Shown piece after piece: positions 44,071 to 52,650 of a DNA stretch of 63,821 bases. Below the pieces are notes generated by a model. That model worked only from the letters and a program-made list of their open reading frames with translations, had not been told where the DNA came from and searched no databases. Position 1 is the first letter of the stretch; each line of letters opens with the position of its first letter. This DNA is from an uncultured Bacteroidota bacterium (GTDB lineage Bacteria; Bacteroidota; Bacteroidia; Chitinophagales; Chitinophagaceae): the NCBI GenBank assembly GCA_903877645.1, contig CAIRES010000072.1, positions 1 to 63,821 of the forward strand. Reading direction: 5' to 3'. A program made the translations under genes and the position numbers.

Positions 44071-44134
44071 GGAATGTGATTGGAATGTGATTGGAATGTG
44101 AAAAATGTGGTTGGAATGTGATTGGAATTTGATT
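44071..44134. repeat. Tandem 11-bp repeats between nuoM and nuoN
   Basis: GGAATGTGATT occurs at 44071, 44082 and 44113, with variant copies at 44093 (longer) and 44124 (GGAATTTGATT). No gene lies in this 128-nt gap. It is another short-repeat tract in the operon, here without an inserted gene. Confidence 0.65.
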
Positions 44135-44193
44135 TTTGAAAAGTGGATTTGTTATTTGGAATTTAAGAAGTGTTTTTTGATATTTAATATATT

Positions 44194-45576
44194 ATGAAGG
44201 CAATTATTGCTACAACGATTTTTGGTATTATCATGATGTTTACCGGTATATGGGTAAGCAACAAAAAGACGCTGGCTACACTGGCGGTGCTTTTATTTGC
44301 CATACTCACAGGCGTAAGCATCTGGGACCTCGTTACCACTCCGGCCAATGCACCACAGCTTTTATTCAGCAATATGCTGCGTATGGAGCATTATTCGCTA
44401 TGGTTCAATACCCTGATGACTGCCGTTACTTTCCTTTATGCGCTGTTGATGGGCAAGGAGATACAAAAGGTAGGGGCGCATGTGGCCGAGTATTTTGCGC
44501 TTATATTCTTTATCCTTTGCGGCGCTTATATCCTGTCTTCTTACAATAATATGCTCATGCTCTTCATAGGCATCGAGATACTTTCTATACCACAATACAT
44601 ACTGGCTGGCAGCGATAAGCGCAACCTGAAAAGCAGCGAAGCATCACTCAAGTATTTCCTGATGGGTGCATTCTCTACAGGTATATTATTGATGGGTATC
44701 ACTTTATTATATGGCGCTGCACGCACATTTAATATCATGGAAATGGTGAGTGTGCTGCACAGCGATTCGCTTGATCCACTTGCCCTTGCCGGTATATTGT
44801 TCATTATGATCGCACTATCATTCAAGGTATCGGCAGCGCCTATGCACATGTGGACGCCCGATGTATATGATGGCTCGCCGACACCCTTTACTGCTTTCAT
44901 GGCTACTGTAGTCAAGGCAGTAGCCTTCTTTGCTTTTCTTCGCCTGTTCCAGGTGTCCTTCAATAGCCTTAGCAGCCACTGGACCATCGTATTAGCGGTA
45001 ATAACCGCTGCAACCCTGCTTGTAGGTAATGTAACTGCTGTCTTCCAGCAAAGCGTGAAGCGTATGCTGGCTTATTCATCCATAGCACAGGCAGGCTTTA
45101 TGCTTTTTGCCGTACTGGCAGTGAATATGTGGGCATGGCAGGGCATTATTATCTATGCTGTGGCATATAGCGTGGCCACGATCGGCATTTTCTCTGTACT
45201 GGTGAAGCTCAAAGACTATACCTACGATGGCTTTAACGGCCTGGCGCAGAAAGAGCCTTTGCTGGCTTTTGTCACTACTATTTTCCTGTTCTCACTGGCA
45301 GGTATCCCGCTTACCGGTGGCTTTATGGCCAAGTATTATGTGTTGCTGGCTGTTGTGCAGCAGGGGCAGCTCATGTGGCTGGTCATCTTTGCGCTGCTTA
45401 TGGCTGCTATAAGCGTGTATTATTACTTCCGGGTCATCATTGCTATGTACTTCAAGCCGGGCAACCCAGAGCTGAATAACCCGGTTACCCCCGGTGATAA
45501 ATTAATGCTCATCATCACCTGTATCATCGTTATACTGCTTGGTATTTTCCCACAATTGCTGATCAACAATATTTAA
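44194..45576 (+). CDS. nuoN: NADH-quinone oxidoreductase subunit N
   Basis: 460 residues, antiporter-like with about 14 helices. FIGIEILSIPQYILAGSDKRN contains the pump Glu; FKVSAAPMHMWTPDVYDGSP contains the Lys of the pump site. Last gene of the complex I operon; no clear terminator is visible in the AT-rich gap after it. Confidence 0.95.
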   Translation: MKAIIATTIFGIIMMFTGIWVSNKKTLATLAVLLFAILTGVSIWDLVTTPANAPQLLFSNMLRMEHYSLWFNTLMTAVTFLYALLMGKEIQKVGAHVAEYFALIFFILCGAYILSSYNNMLMLFIGIEILSIPQYILAGSDKRNLKSSEASLKYFLMGAFSTGILLMGITLLYGAARTFNIMEMVSVLHSDSLDPLALAGILFIMIALSFKVSAAPMHMWTPDVYDGSPTPFTAFMATVVKAVAFFAFLRLFQVSFNSLSSHWTIVLAVITAATLLVGNVTAVFQQSVKRMLAYSSIAQAGFMLFAVLAVNMWAWQGIIIYAVAYSVATIGIFSVLVKLKDYTYDGFNGLAQKEPLLAFVTTIFLFSLAGIPLTGGFMAKYYVLLAVVQQGQLMWLVIFALLMAAISVYYYFRVIIAMYFKPGNPELNNPVTPGDKLMLIITCIIVILLGIFPQLLINNI

Positions 45577-45745
45577 ATATAAGCTGTATAGAGTTCATAT
45601 TCCCTGGTTGTTTACCCTCTTTTGCCTGCAAATGTCATTTTAGCGCACTGCATAATATATTATTTTAATAATTAACGGCTATTAACAATTTATTTATTGA
45701 CATCTGCGAAGTTATACATTTGTTTATAAATATACATTAAGAGTA

Positions 45746-45776
45746 TTTCATTATCAAAAACAAATTGTTATTTTTG
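45746..45776 (+). promoter_or_regulatory. Probable promoter of the serine hydrolase gene
   Basis: TATTTTTG at 45769-45776 with TTTC (one base off TTTG) 19 nt upstream at 45746-45749; 63 nt before the ATG. The rest of the 263-nt gap after nuoN (45577-45839) is AT-rich and holds nothing else I can name. Confidence 0.5.
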
Positions 45777-45839
45777 ATTTAGGGTAACCTATAAATTTTA
45801 GAACTACAGGACAACCACTATTTACCTAAATAACCTTGT

Positions 45840-46889
45840 ATGTTGACCAGAAAGATCCCGATCTATTATCTTTTATTAGCAGTTTTATTATTGGGCGGAG
45901 CCACCTTGTATATGTTGCATGACCGTGGTGTTATTGGTATAGGTTCGGCCGGCGCCGCAACTAAAGACAATCCGGCCGCATCCGCAGATAGTGCAATAAA
46001 AAATGAATGTAAAATTGCTACGCAAAAGGGCTTCGAATTGATCAAGCCTATTCTATGGGCAAAGCCTGTAGATGAATCAATGGAATATTCATCCCTTAAA
46101 GCAACAGTTAATAATATCATAGAAGATAATAAGGTTGCCGGTGTGGTCACAAATGCTTCTGTTTATTTCATGGATCTGAATGACGGAGCCTGGACATACA
46201 TCAATCCCAACGAGAATTTTCATCCTGCTTCACTTATAAAAGTACCATTGCTCATTACCTTCCTGCATGAAGCTGAGAAAAACCCACAATTACTTGATAA
46301 AAAAATACGGTTTGACAATCAGGAAGCTGTGCCCACACAGCATTACAACTCTTTGACCATACAGGCAGGGCATACTTACACCATAAAGGAATTGCTACAG
46401 TACATGATCGTTTATTCTGATAATAATGCCACGAATTTGCTGAATCAGAATGTAGACAAGGAAGATTTTAAAAAGACATTCTCTGATCTTAATATTCCCG
46501 AGCCGGATCTGAGGGACCCTAACTTTCTCATTTCGGCTAAGCGTTATTCGCGTTTTATTCTGGTGTTGTATAATGCCTCTTATCTTTCTAATGCCTCCTC
46601 TGAATATGCAATGGAATTATTGACGCAATGCAGCTTTAAAGAAGGCATGGTAAAACAGCTCCCTGCCACAACTAAAGTGGCTCATAAATTCGGCGAATGG
46701 GGAAGTAATACCAGCAATGTACATGAGCTACATGAATCAGGTATAGTATATGTAAAAGGCAAGCCTTACCTGATCACAATAATGACCAGGGGCAAAAGCG
46801 CAGAACAGTTGACTGATGTGGTGAGTAAAATATCCAAGGTCTTTTACGACGAAGTAAGCGCTAAAAGCAGTGCTACTGCAAAATTATAA
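45840..46889 (+). CDS. Class A beta-lactamase-like serine hydrolase
   Basis: 349 residues. An N-terminal membrane anchor at 6-26. The penicillin-binding fold motifs are present: SLIK (131-134, Ser131 nucleophile and Lys134), SDN (193-195) and KFG (283-285) in place of KTG. No clear Glu166 omega-loop (ExxxN) is evident to me, so it may be a DD-peptidase or esterase-like enzyme and not a resistance enzyme. Periplasmic side. Single gene. Confidence 0.8.
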   Translation: MLTRKIPIYYLLLAVLLLGGATLYMLHDRGVIGIGSAGAATKDNPAASADSAIKNECKIATQKGFELIKPILWAKPVDESMEYSSLKATVNNIIEDNKVAGVVTNASVYFMDLNDGAWTYINPNENFHPASLIKVPLLITFLHEAEKNPQLLDKKIRFDNQEAVPTQHYNSLTIQAGHTYTIKELLQYMIVYSDNNATNLLNQNVDKEDFKKTFSDLNIPEPDLRDPNFLISAKRYSRFILVLYNASYLSNASSEYAMELLTQCSFKEGMVKQLPATTKVAHKFGEWGSNTSNVHELHESGIVYVKGKPYLITIMTRGKSAEQLTDVVSKISKVFYDEVSAKSSATAKL

Positions 46890-46917
46890 AGGCTGTTGCC
46901 TGATTGTTATTGAGTAA

Positions 46918-47664
46918 TTATTCAGGTACTGTACCGCTGGTCCAGATATCCCATGCTGCCTCGGCTTGTAGTTGCAGCATTTCAAATCCGTTCTTGATCG
47001 CTGCGCCGTATTTTTTTCCTTCAGCTAAAAATTTTGTTTCTTCAGGGTTGTAGATAAGGTCATACAGCAAATGCTGTGTAGTAATGGCCTCATAGGGTAT
47101 TGGCGGCGCCGAATCAATGCCGGGGTACATGCCGAGGGGGGTAGTATTGATGATCAGTGTGTGCCTTGCGATCATATCAACACTAAGAGCATCATAAGTA
47201 AGGCTTGTTCCATCAGCTTCCCGGGATACTTTCTGAAATGGTATACCCAGTTGTTTGAGCACATACGCTACTGCTTTTGATGAGCCGCCTGTTCCCAGGA
47301 TCAATGCCTGCATGTGTTGCGATTCCAGCAAGGGTATAAGGCTTTGCTCAAACCCGATCACATCTGTATTATATCCTTTGCGGATGCCGTCTTTCAGGTT
47401 AATGCAGTTTACTGCACCTACATTATGCGCCACGCTGTCTATTTCGTGCAGGAAAGGAATGATCGATTCTTTGTAAGGTATGGTCACATTCAGCCCGCAT
47501 ATCTGCGGTTGCTCTGCCAGTAGCTTTAGGAACAGGTCTATACTGGCCAGCGGGAAAGTCTCATATACAGCGTCGGTATGCTGCTCCGCAAGTTTCTTCC
47601 TGAAATACGCAGGTGAAAATGAGTGGCTGAGCGGGAAACCTATAAGTCCGTATATATATGGCAT
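46918..47664 (-). CDS. aroE: Shikimate dehydrogenase
   Basis: 248 residues. GFPLSHSFSP (9-18) binds shikimate, K65 in NVTIPYKESI and D101 in GYNTDVIG are the catalytic pair, GTGGSS (124-129) is the NADP loop. NADPH-dependent reduction of 3-dehydroshikimate in aromatic amino acid synthesis. Followed on the same strand by no close partner; upstream is comA 60 nt away. Confidence 0.95.
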   Translation of the reverse strand: MPYIYGLIGFPLSHSFSPAYFRKKLAEQHTDAVYETFPLASIDLFLKLLAEQPQICGLNVTIPYKESIIPFLHEIDSVAHNVGAVNCINLKDGIRKGYNTDVIGFEQSLIPLLESQHMQALILGTGGSSKAVAYVLKQLGIPFQKVSREADGTSLTYDALSVDMIARHTLIINTTPLGMYPGIDSAPPIPYEAITTQHLLYDLIYNPEETKFLAEGKKYGAAIKNGFEMLQLQAEAAWDIWTSGTVPE

Positions 47665-47724
47665 TAACTAAGGCGCAATTTTACAATGATCAACCTGACA
47701 GAGTGATGCAGACCTCAAATATAA

Positions 47725-48510
47725 TTAATGATTGGCTCTTTGCAGGTCTTCTTTATTCAGGAACATATCGAAGGTGTCGCCACGCAGTCCCAGCCTTGTA
47801 GATTCCAGCGGAATTACTTCTGCGGGTGCCAGGTTGCCCAGGTTCACATTCGCGCCCAGCAGCTCCAGGAAATATACCTGCTGCGATTTTTGCGGCGCCT
47901 CCCAGATGATCTTTTCAGAAGGTATCTGTGTGAGTATCTCCTGTACCAGTCCTTCGCGCACCTCGCCACTGCCGCGGTATATGCCCACATTGCCTGCTTC
48001 GCGTGCTTCTGCTATTACGTAAGTTGATCCTGCTTCCAGCTCTGCGCGCATCAGTTCTATCCATTTATAGGGAGGCATGATGTGTGCTGCGTCTTTAGAA
48101 CCAACTTCAGATAATACGATCACATGTTTTGCCAGTTTTTCAATATAACCCAGCTTTTCGGCATGAGGAATGGTAATGGAGCCGTCTGATACTTCTACAT
48201 GCTTTAGTCCAAGGTCCTTCACCATAGCCACGTAATCATCAAACTGGTCCCGCACTAAAAAAGCTTCAAACAAAGTGCCGCCGAGGTAAACAGGGATACC
48301 CTCATTCTGGTAGATCTCTATTTTCTGCTTCAAGTTATTGGTCACAATACTGGTGCCAAACCCAAGTTTCACTATATCAACATACGGAGATGCGACAGAA
48401 AGAAAATCTTTTGCGCCCACCAGCCCCATGCCCTTGTCCATAACCATGGTCAGTCCGTTGGTACGTGGTTTCTGTGTGCGGCGTGGAATATTCTTAAGAC
48501 CAAAATTCAT
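47725..48510 (-). CDS. comA: Phosphosulfolactate synthase (ComA family)
   Basis: 261 residues, TIM-barrel. VDIVKLGFGTS, GIPVYLGGTLFEAFLVRDQ, HVEVSDGSITIP and VGIYRGSGEVREG match ComA, which adds sulfite to phosphoenolpyruvate. In archaea this starts coenzyme M synthesis; in Bacteroidota, which lack methanogenesis, sulfolactate or cysteate for sulfonolipids (capnine-type, associated with gliding) is a plausible use, but this is an inference. No comB or comC is seen nearby. Likely co-transcribed with aroE. Confidence 0.85.
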   Translation of the reverse strand: MNFGLKNIPRRTQKPRTNGLTMVMDKGMGLVGAKDFLSVASPYVDIVKLGFGTSIVTNNLKQKIEIYQNEGIPVYLGGTLFEAFLVRDQFDDYVAMVKDLGLKHVEVSDGSITIPHAEKLGYIEKLAKHVIVLSEVGSKDAAHIMPPYKWIELMRAELEAGSTYVIAEAREAGNVGIYRGSGEVREGLVQEILTQIPSEKIIWEAPQKSQQVYFLELLGANVNLGNLAPAEVIPLESTRLGLRGDTFDMFLNKEDLQRANH

Positions 48511-48534
48511 GTGCTGTTGTTTTCAAAGTTGTCG

Positions 48535-48542
48535 CAAAGATA
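48535..48542 (-). promoter_or_regulatory. -7 element TATCTTTG of comA
   Basis: Minus strand TATCTTTG, 24 nt before the ATG at 48510. The -33 position is not conserved. Confidence 0.4.
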
Positions 48543-48688
48543 AGTGTTTCAGGGTTTTAACTACTATTAGCCTTGCCGGGGGAAAATGATAAAATTAACT
48601 TAACGTTCCCGGACGTGCGCCATCATTTCAGCTAATTTATTTTAACACCATCCCGCAGCTTTGTATATTGCACCCTTAAATAAGTAAT

Positions 48689-48979
48689 ATGCGTTTTAAT
48701 AAGCCCGTTGTTGGCTTTATCCTTGGCCTGCTGTTGCCTTTGATCGGTATTTTTCTGGTGTACCTTTGGAAGGGCGACCACCAGGGCTTCTTTCTTTTTG
48801 TAAGCTCACTCACCAGGCTGAAGGGAATGGCATCAAAGGTGTTCACTTTGAGTATCCTCATCAACCTCGTCCCATTTGTTTATTGCATCAATAAACGGCT
48901 CGATTATGCTTTGCGTGGCATTTTTATTGCCACCATGCTGTATGCGGTAATGATTGTGTTGATCATGTTTGTCTGGTAA
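48689..48979 (+). CDS. Small three-helix membrane protein
   Basis: 96 residues with membrane segments at about 8-26, 51-66 and 76-95 and a short charged loop KGDHQG. Family not recognised; it often accompanies lpxB in Bacteroidota as a small inner-membrane protein, but a role in lipid A is only inferred from context: lpxB starts 4 nt after its stop. Confidence 0.65.
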   Translation: MRFNKPVVGFILGLLLPLIGIFLVYLWKGDHQGFFLFVSSLTRLKGMASKVFTLSILINLVPFVYCINKRLDYALRGIFIATMLYAVMIVLIMFVW

Positions 48980-48983
48980 TAAT

Positions 48984-50087
48984 ATGCGGTACTATCTCAT
49001 AGCGGGCGAGGCCAGTGGCGATCTTCATGGCAGTAATCTCATCAAAGAGCTGCTGCGGCAGGATGCTGCGGCTGATGTGCGCTGCTGGGGTGGCGATCGT
49101 ATGCAGGCTGCCGGCGGTGCGCTGGTAAAGCACTACCGCGATATGGCCTTCATGGGTTTTGTGGAGGTAATAAAGCACCTGGGCGAGATAAAAGGCAATA
49201 TAGACCTTTGCAAAAGGGATATACTCAGCTACAAGCCCGATGTGCTGGTGCTGATAGACTATCCCGGCTTCAATATGCGCATTGCCGAATGGGCACATAA
49301 GCAAGGTATAAAGGTGGCTTATTACAGCTCGCCGCAGGTATGGGCCTGGAAGGAGAACCGCGTAAAGAAGATAAGGCGCGACGTGGACAAGATGCTCGTG
49401 ATGCTGCCCTTTGAAGTGGACTTTTATAAAAAGTGGGACTATGAAGTCACTTATGTAGGCCACCCGCTTATAGAAGTAGTGCGGCATGAAAAAGAAGAAG
49501 TACCTGTAAGGCAGCTATCCGATAGGCCTATCATCGCATTACTGCCCGGCAGCCGCACACAGGAGATAAAAGTGAAGCTTCCTATCATGCTCACAATGGT
49601 AAAGCACTTCCCGCAATTTACGTTTGTGATCGCCCAGGCATCGGCCCAGCCGGACAGCCTGTATAAAGACATGATAGGTGATGCCGATGTGCAACTCGTA
49701 AAAAATGATACCTACAACCTGCTGAAACAAGCTAAAGCCGGCCTCATCACCAGCGGCACCGCTACCCTTGAAACAGCCCTCTTCGGACTGCCGGAGGTGG
49801 TGTGCTACAAAGGCAACCCGGTATCCTACTGGCTGGCCACCAAGCTGGTGAATGTGAAATACATTTCCCTCGTCAATATCATCATGGACAAGCCGGTGGT
49901 CACAGAACTGATACAGCAAGACCTAACCGAAGAAAAACTGAAAGCCGCACTCACCCGCCTGCTCACCGACGAAGACTACAAAATAGAGCTGAAGCAAGAT
50001 TACGAAACCCTTTGGCAAAAGCTGGGCAATAAAAATGCCTCCGGACTGGCCGCGGCGGAGATCATTGAGTTAGGGTATCGAAAATAA
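48984..50087 (+). CDS. lpxB: Lipid-A-disaccharide synthase
   Basis: 367 residues from the ATG at 48984; an in-frame TTG five codons earlier overlaps the preceding gene. MRYYLIAGEASGDLHGSNLI is the N-terminal signature; then YSSPQVWAWKENRVKKIRRDVD, HPLIEVV, LLPGSRTQEI and TSGTATLETALFGLP. GT19 enzyme that condenses UDP-diacylglucosamine with lipid X on the inner membrane. Convergent with the small protein gene 1 nt away. Confidence 0.95.
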   Translation: MRYYLIAGEASGDLHGSNLIKELLRQDAAADVRCWGGDRMQAAGGALVKHYRDMAFMGFVEVIKHLGEIKGNIDLCKRDILSYKPDVLVLIDYPGFNMRIAEWAHKQGIKVAYYSSPQVWAWKENRVKKIRRDVDKMLVMLPFEVDFYKKWDYEVTYVGHPLIEVVRHEKEEVPVRQLSDRPIIALLPGSRTQEIKVKLPIMLTMVKHFPQFTFVIAQASAQPDSLYKDMIGDADVQLVKNDTYNLLKQAKAGLITSGTATLETALFGLPEVVCYKGNPVSYWLATKLVNVKYISLVNIIMDKPVVTELIQQDLTEEKLKAALTRLLTDEDYKIELKQDYETLWQKLGNKNASGLAAAEIIELGYRK

Positions 50088-50088
50088 T

Positions 50089-50259
50089 TTATCCCCTGAT
50101 CAACCGCACGATCATTACAATAACTGCAATCAGGAAGATAAAGAGGGAAATGCGGTTCATACCGTTCATTAAAGACAAGTCTATATTTTTGGGTGTTCCG
50201 GGATTGCGCTTTTTGATATAAAGATAGATCAGTACCTGCTCCCAAATGCTCTCTTTCAT
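50089..50259 (-). CDS. DUF6728-like small membrane protein
   Basis: 56 residues, starts at the ATG at 50259. MKESIWEQVLIYLYIKKRN, then PGTPKNIDLSLMNGMNRI, then one membrane helix (SLFIFLIAVIVMIVRL). The pattern of an amphipathic N-terminus, an IDLSLMNGMNR turn and a single helix fits the DUF6728 family of Bacteroidota. Its stop is one base away from the lpxB stop (tail to tail). Function unknown. Confidence 0.75.
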   Translation of the reverse strand: MKESIWEQVLIYLYIKKRNPGTPKNIDLSLMNGMNRISLFIFLIAVIVMIVRLIRG

Positions 50260-50299
50260 ATCCTATTTATTTTATCAATAAAGTTACGGATTTCCTGTT

Positions 50300-50307
50300 T
50301 ATATTTG
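50300..50307 (+). promoter_or_regulatory. -7 element TATATTTG of the tRNA unit
   Basis: TATATTTG 11 nt before the first tRNA-like sequence. It places the tRNA remnant inside the transcript. The -33 box is not evident. Confidence 0.5.
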
Positions 50308-50318
50308 CACCCGCACCA

Positions 50319-50380
50319 GGGGAATTAGCTCAGTTTATTGAGTGCTTGCTGTCCCGAAAGCATTCGGGAAAGAGGTAAAA
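50319..50380 (+). pseudogene. tRNA-Ala 5' remnant with a hairpin in the anticodon loop
   Basis: GGGGAATTAGCTCA and the CTTGC anticodon stem match the following tRNA-Ala (GGC), as does AAGAGGTAA. In place of the ATGGCATGC loop is a 19-nt insert with a perfect 7-bp stem (TCCCGAA, AGCA, TTCGGGA). The T arm and 3' acceptor are missing, and the intact tRNA starts at the next base. It looks like a partial tandem duplication later hit by a small hairpin element. Confidence 0.8.
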
Positions 50381-50453
<73 letters not shown>

Positions 50454-50460
50454 CTTTTAT

Positions 50461-50487
50461 CCGCCATAGCTTCAGCGAAGGAGGAAA
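50461..50487 (-). repeat. Copy of the ~30-bp dispersed repeat
   Basis: CCGCCATAGCTTCAGCGAAG and then GAGG are the reverse complement of the units at 7520-7656 (one or two mismatches). It lies between the tRNA and the terminator, so it is also transcribed. Confidence 0.75.
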
Positions 50488-50495
50488 GTTGCTTT

Positions 50496-50520
50496 AAATC
50501 ACCCGCAAGGGTGATTTTTT
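50496..50520 (+). terminator. Intrinsic terminator after the tRNA unit
   Basis: AAATCACCC (50496-50504), a GCAA tetraloop and GGGTGATTT (50509-50517) form a perfect 9-bp stem followed by T residues. It may also serve the convergent TPR gene (stop at 50524), since the A-rich 5' side gives T residues on the other strand. Confidence 0.9.
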
Positions 50521-50523
50521 GTT

Positions 50524-51867
50524 TTACTCTATTCGTTTGGCAGCCTCTGCTCGATAATCGTGGTCAGGTATGTAATCGACTCCGCCTAACTCGAGAGCTT
50601 TATCATAATCGGCTATTGCCAGTTCATATTTGCCAAGTTGATAGTAAACATATCCCCTGTTATTGTATGCATATGGGTTATTGCCATCCAGTTGTAAAGA
50701 TTTATTGATATCTGTTAGCGCCTTTTTATACTGCTTTAAATTCATTTCCGCACCACCTCTGTTATTGTATGCATATGCAATGGCGGAGTCGAGTTTTAGT
50801 GCAATGTCTTCATCTGCGATTGTTGCTTTGAAAAAGCCTAAATTAAGTTCTGAAAAACCTCTGTTGTTATATGCCTGGCTCATTGCTGGATCAAGTCTTA
50901 TCGCTTCATTATAGTCGAGGATTGACTCCTTGTACTTTTTTAAATTCATGTTTTCAGTCCCTCTGTTAAAAAAGGCTGTGGCGTTTTGTGGGTCAATAGC
51001 GATGGCCTTATTAAAGTCCTCAAACGCTTCCTCGTATTTTTTTAACGCCATCCTTGATATACCCCTGTTATAGTATGCAGAGGCCAATTCGGGTTCAATA
51101 AGAATTGTTTCATTGTAGTCAAGAATGGCATCCTCATGTAGACCTAGTATATCCTCTTCCATAGCTCTGCAATTATATGCTTCAGCATCACTGGGATTTA
51201 GCTTTATGGCAGTATTATAATCTCGCATTGCATCCTCATATCGTTTAAAGCCAACCTCTGCTAAGCCTCTGTAAACAAATGCTTCGCTGTTTTCCGGATC
51301 AAGTTTCATTGCTTTATTACAATCTTCTATTACGTTACTGTATTCTTTCAAATTGTATTCAGCATCTGCTCTGTTAAGATATGCTTTTTCAAATGTTGGA
51401 GATATTGAAACAGCGGTATCAAAATCAAGTAGCGCAGCTTTATCCATGTGTAAAGACTTTCTCGCACTACCTCTGTTGTTATAAGCATATTGATCGTGGT
51501 TGTTTATCCTGATCGCATTATCACAATCTACTATCGCATCAATATATTGCTTTATCTGTATTTTTACAAAAGCTCTATTGTAATATACCATATCGAATTG
51601 CGGAGATAATCTCAGTGCCTCATTGTAATCTAATAGTGCCGCGCTATAGAGCTTCAATCGCGCTTTTGCAAAACCTCTGAGAAAATACGTGGAATCTTTC
51701 CCACCATTCATTTCTAAGTCTTTATCATAAAATGAAATAGCTTCTGCATAATTTTCCATGCTTAATGCCGAGTCGCCGAGTTGTAGGAAATCCTGTTTTT
51801 GGGCTTTTGCAAGTTGCGAGAACAGCAAACTCGTAAAAAGAAAGGTAAGTATTTTTATATATTGCAT
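50524..51867 (-). CDS. Secreted tetratricopeptide repeat protein
   Basis: 447 residues. Signal peptide 1-22 (SQLAKA). The rest is about twelve TPR units of 34 residues (for example ALLDYNEALRLSPQFDMVYYN, KYEEAFEDFNKAIAIDPQNA, YNNRG), forming one superhelix with no other domain. Likely a periplasmic or envelope scaffold for protein contacts; partner unknown. The end contains many YNNRG repeats, so the units are recent duplications. Confidence 0.85.
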   Translation of the reverse strand: MQYIKILTFLFTSLLFSQLAKAQKQDFLQLGDSALSMENYAEAISFYDKDLEMNGGKDSTYFLRGFAKARLKLYSAALLDYNEALRLSPQFDMVYYNRAFVKIQIKQYIDAIVDCDNAIRINNHDQYAYNNRGSARKSLHMDKAALLDFDTAVSISPTFEKAYLNRADAEYNLKEYSNVIEDCNKAMKLDPENSEAFVYRGLAEVGFKRYEDAMRDYNTAIKLNPSDAEAYNCRAMEEDILGLHEDAILDYNETILIEPELASAYYNRGISRMALKKYEEAFEDFNKAIAIDPQNATAFFNRGTENMNLKKYKESILDYNEAIRLDPAMSQAYNNRGFSELNLGFFKATIADEDIALKLDSAIAYAYNNRGGAEMNLKQYKKALTDINKSLQLDGNNPYAYNNRGYVYYQLGKYELAIADYDKALELGGVDYIPDHDYRAEAAKRIE

Positions 51868-51934
51868 GTCGGTGATTATAGAATTAAATTTAGTGATCTA
51901 AATTTATTTTATCCGCCACATTTTACTTTCTTGC

Positions 51935-52291
51935 TCAACTTAACAATACCTCTGCAGGTATGCCTAACTCACGATGAAAAATTCTGGCAAGTTCCAGGTT
52001 TAGGGGTTTTCTTTTATTGAGCAGCGCCGATACATAACCTTTGGAGCCAATCTTGCCTACAAGATCTTTGTTTTTTAATCCTTTCTCTTCCATTTTGGCT
52101 CTGATAGCATCTATAGGATCGGGAAAAGGAATGTGATAATGAATATCTTCGTATTGTTTTATCAATAGCAAAGCCACCTGCAGATCCTCGCCTTCAGGAG
52201 TATTTGCAGCTATTTTTTTGTCAAAGAGTATATCCACCCATTCGAGATACAGCTCATATTCCTTTTTTGTTTTGATGACTTTCAGCTTCAT
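51935..52291 (-). CDS. higA: HigA-type antitoxin with XRE helix-turn-helix
   Basis: 118 residues. N-terminal half helical; the C-terminal HTH is KNKDLVGKIGSKGYVSALLN (73-92) then RKPLNLELARIFHRELG. It binds the toxin and represses the pair's promoter. Lies 5 nt downstream of the toxin gene (toxin-first order, as in higBA). Confidence 0.85.
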   Translation of the reverse strand: MKLKVIKTKKEYELYLEWVDILFDKKIAANTPEGEDLQVALLLIKQYEDIHYHIPFPDPIDAIRAKMEEKGLKNKDLVGKIGSKGYVSALLNKRKPLNLELARIFHRELGIPAEVLLS

Positions 52292-52296
52292 GACAA

Positions 52297-52605
52297 CTAC
52301 TTTTTGTATTGTATTGTTGTTACATCAATTTTATCATATTCCTTGTGCGTGCCAAACCATCTTATTTGCACCGCCTTAAATTCAAATACCACCCGAACAA
52401 CCAATCTATACTTATTGCCCATAATATTAAATACCACCCTGTCATCACCTACAATACTTGAATTTCCGTATGTACGCTTCAATTCATTGAAATTCCTAAA
52501 AGAACATTTATTGAACTCATGATACCATCCCTGCAATGCTATTTCTGCCGCAGGGTGTTTTTTACAATAATGCAAAAGTGTAGATCTGGTAATAATATTA
52601 TACAC
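52297..52605 (-). CDS. higB: HigB-type ribosome-dependent mRNA interferase
   Basis: 102 residues. HPAAEIALQGWYHEFNKCSF, NIMGNKYRLVVRVVFEF and VQIRWFGTHKEYDKID are the HigB (RelE-like) signature, with the conserved WFGTHxEYD catalytic end. Cuts mRNA on the ribosome. Fourth toxin pair in the window. Confidence 0.9.
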   Translation of the reverse strand: MYNIITRSTLLHYCKKHPAAEIALQGWYHEFNKCSFRNFNELKRTYGNSSIVGDDRVVFNIMGNKYRLVVRVVFEFKAVQIRWFGTHKEYDKIDVTTIQYKK

Positions 52606-52650
52606 AAGGCAAAGATAGATGTTTTCTAATAGAAAACAATTTAATGGCCC

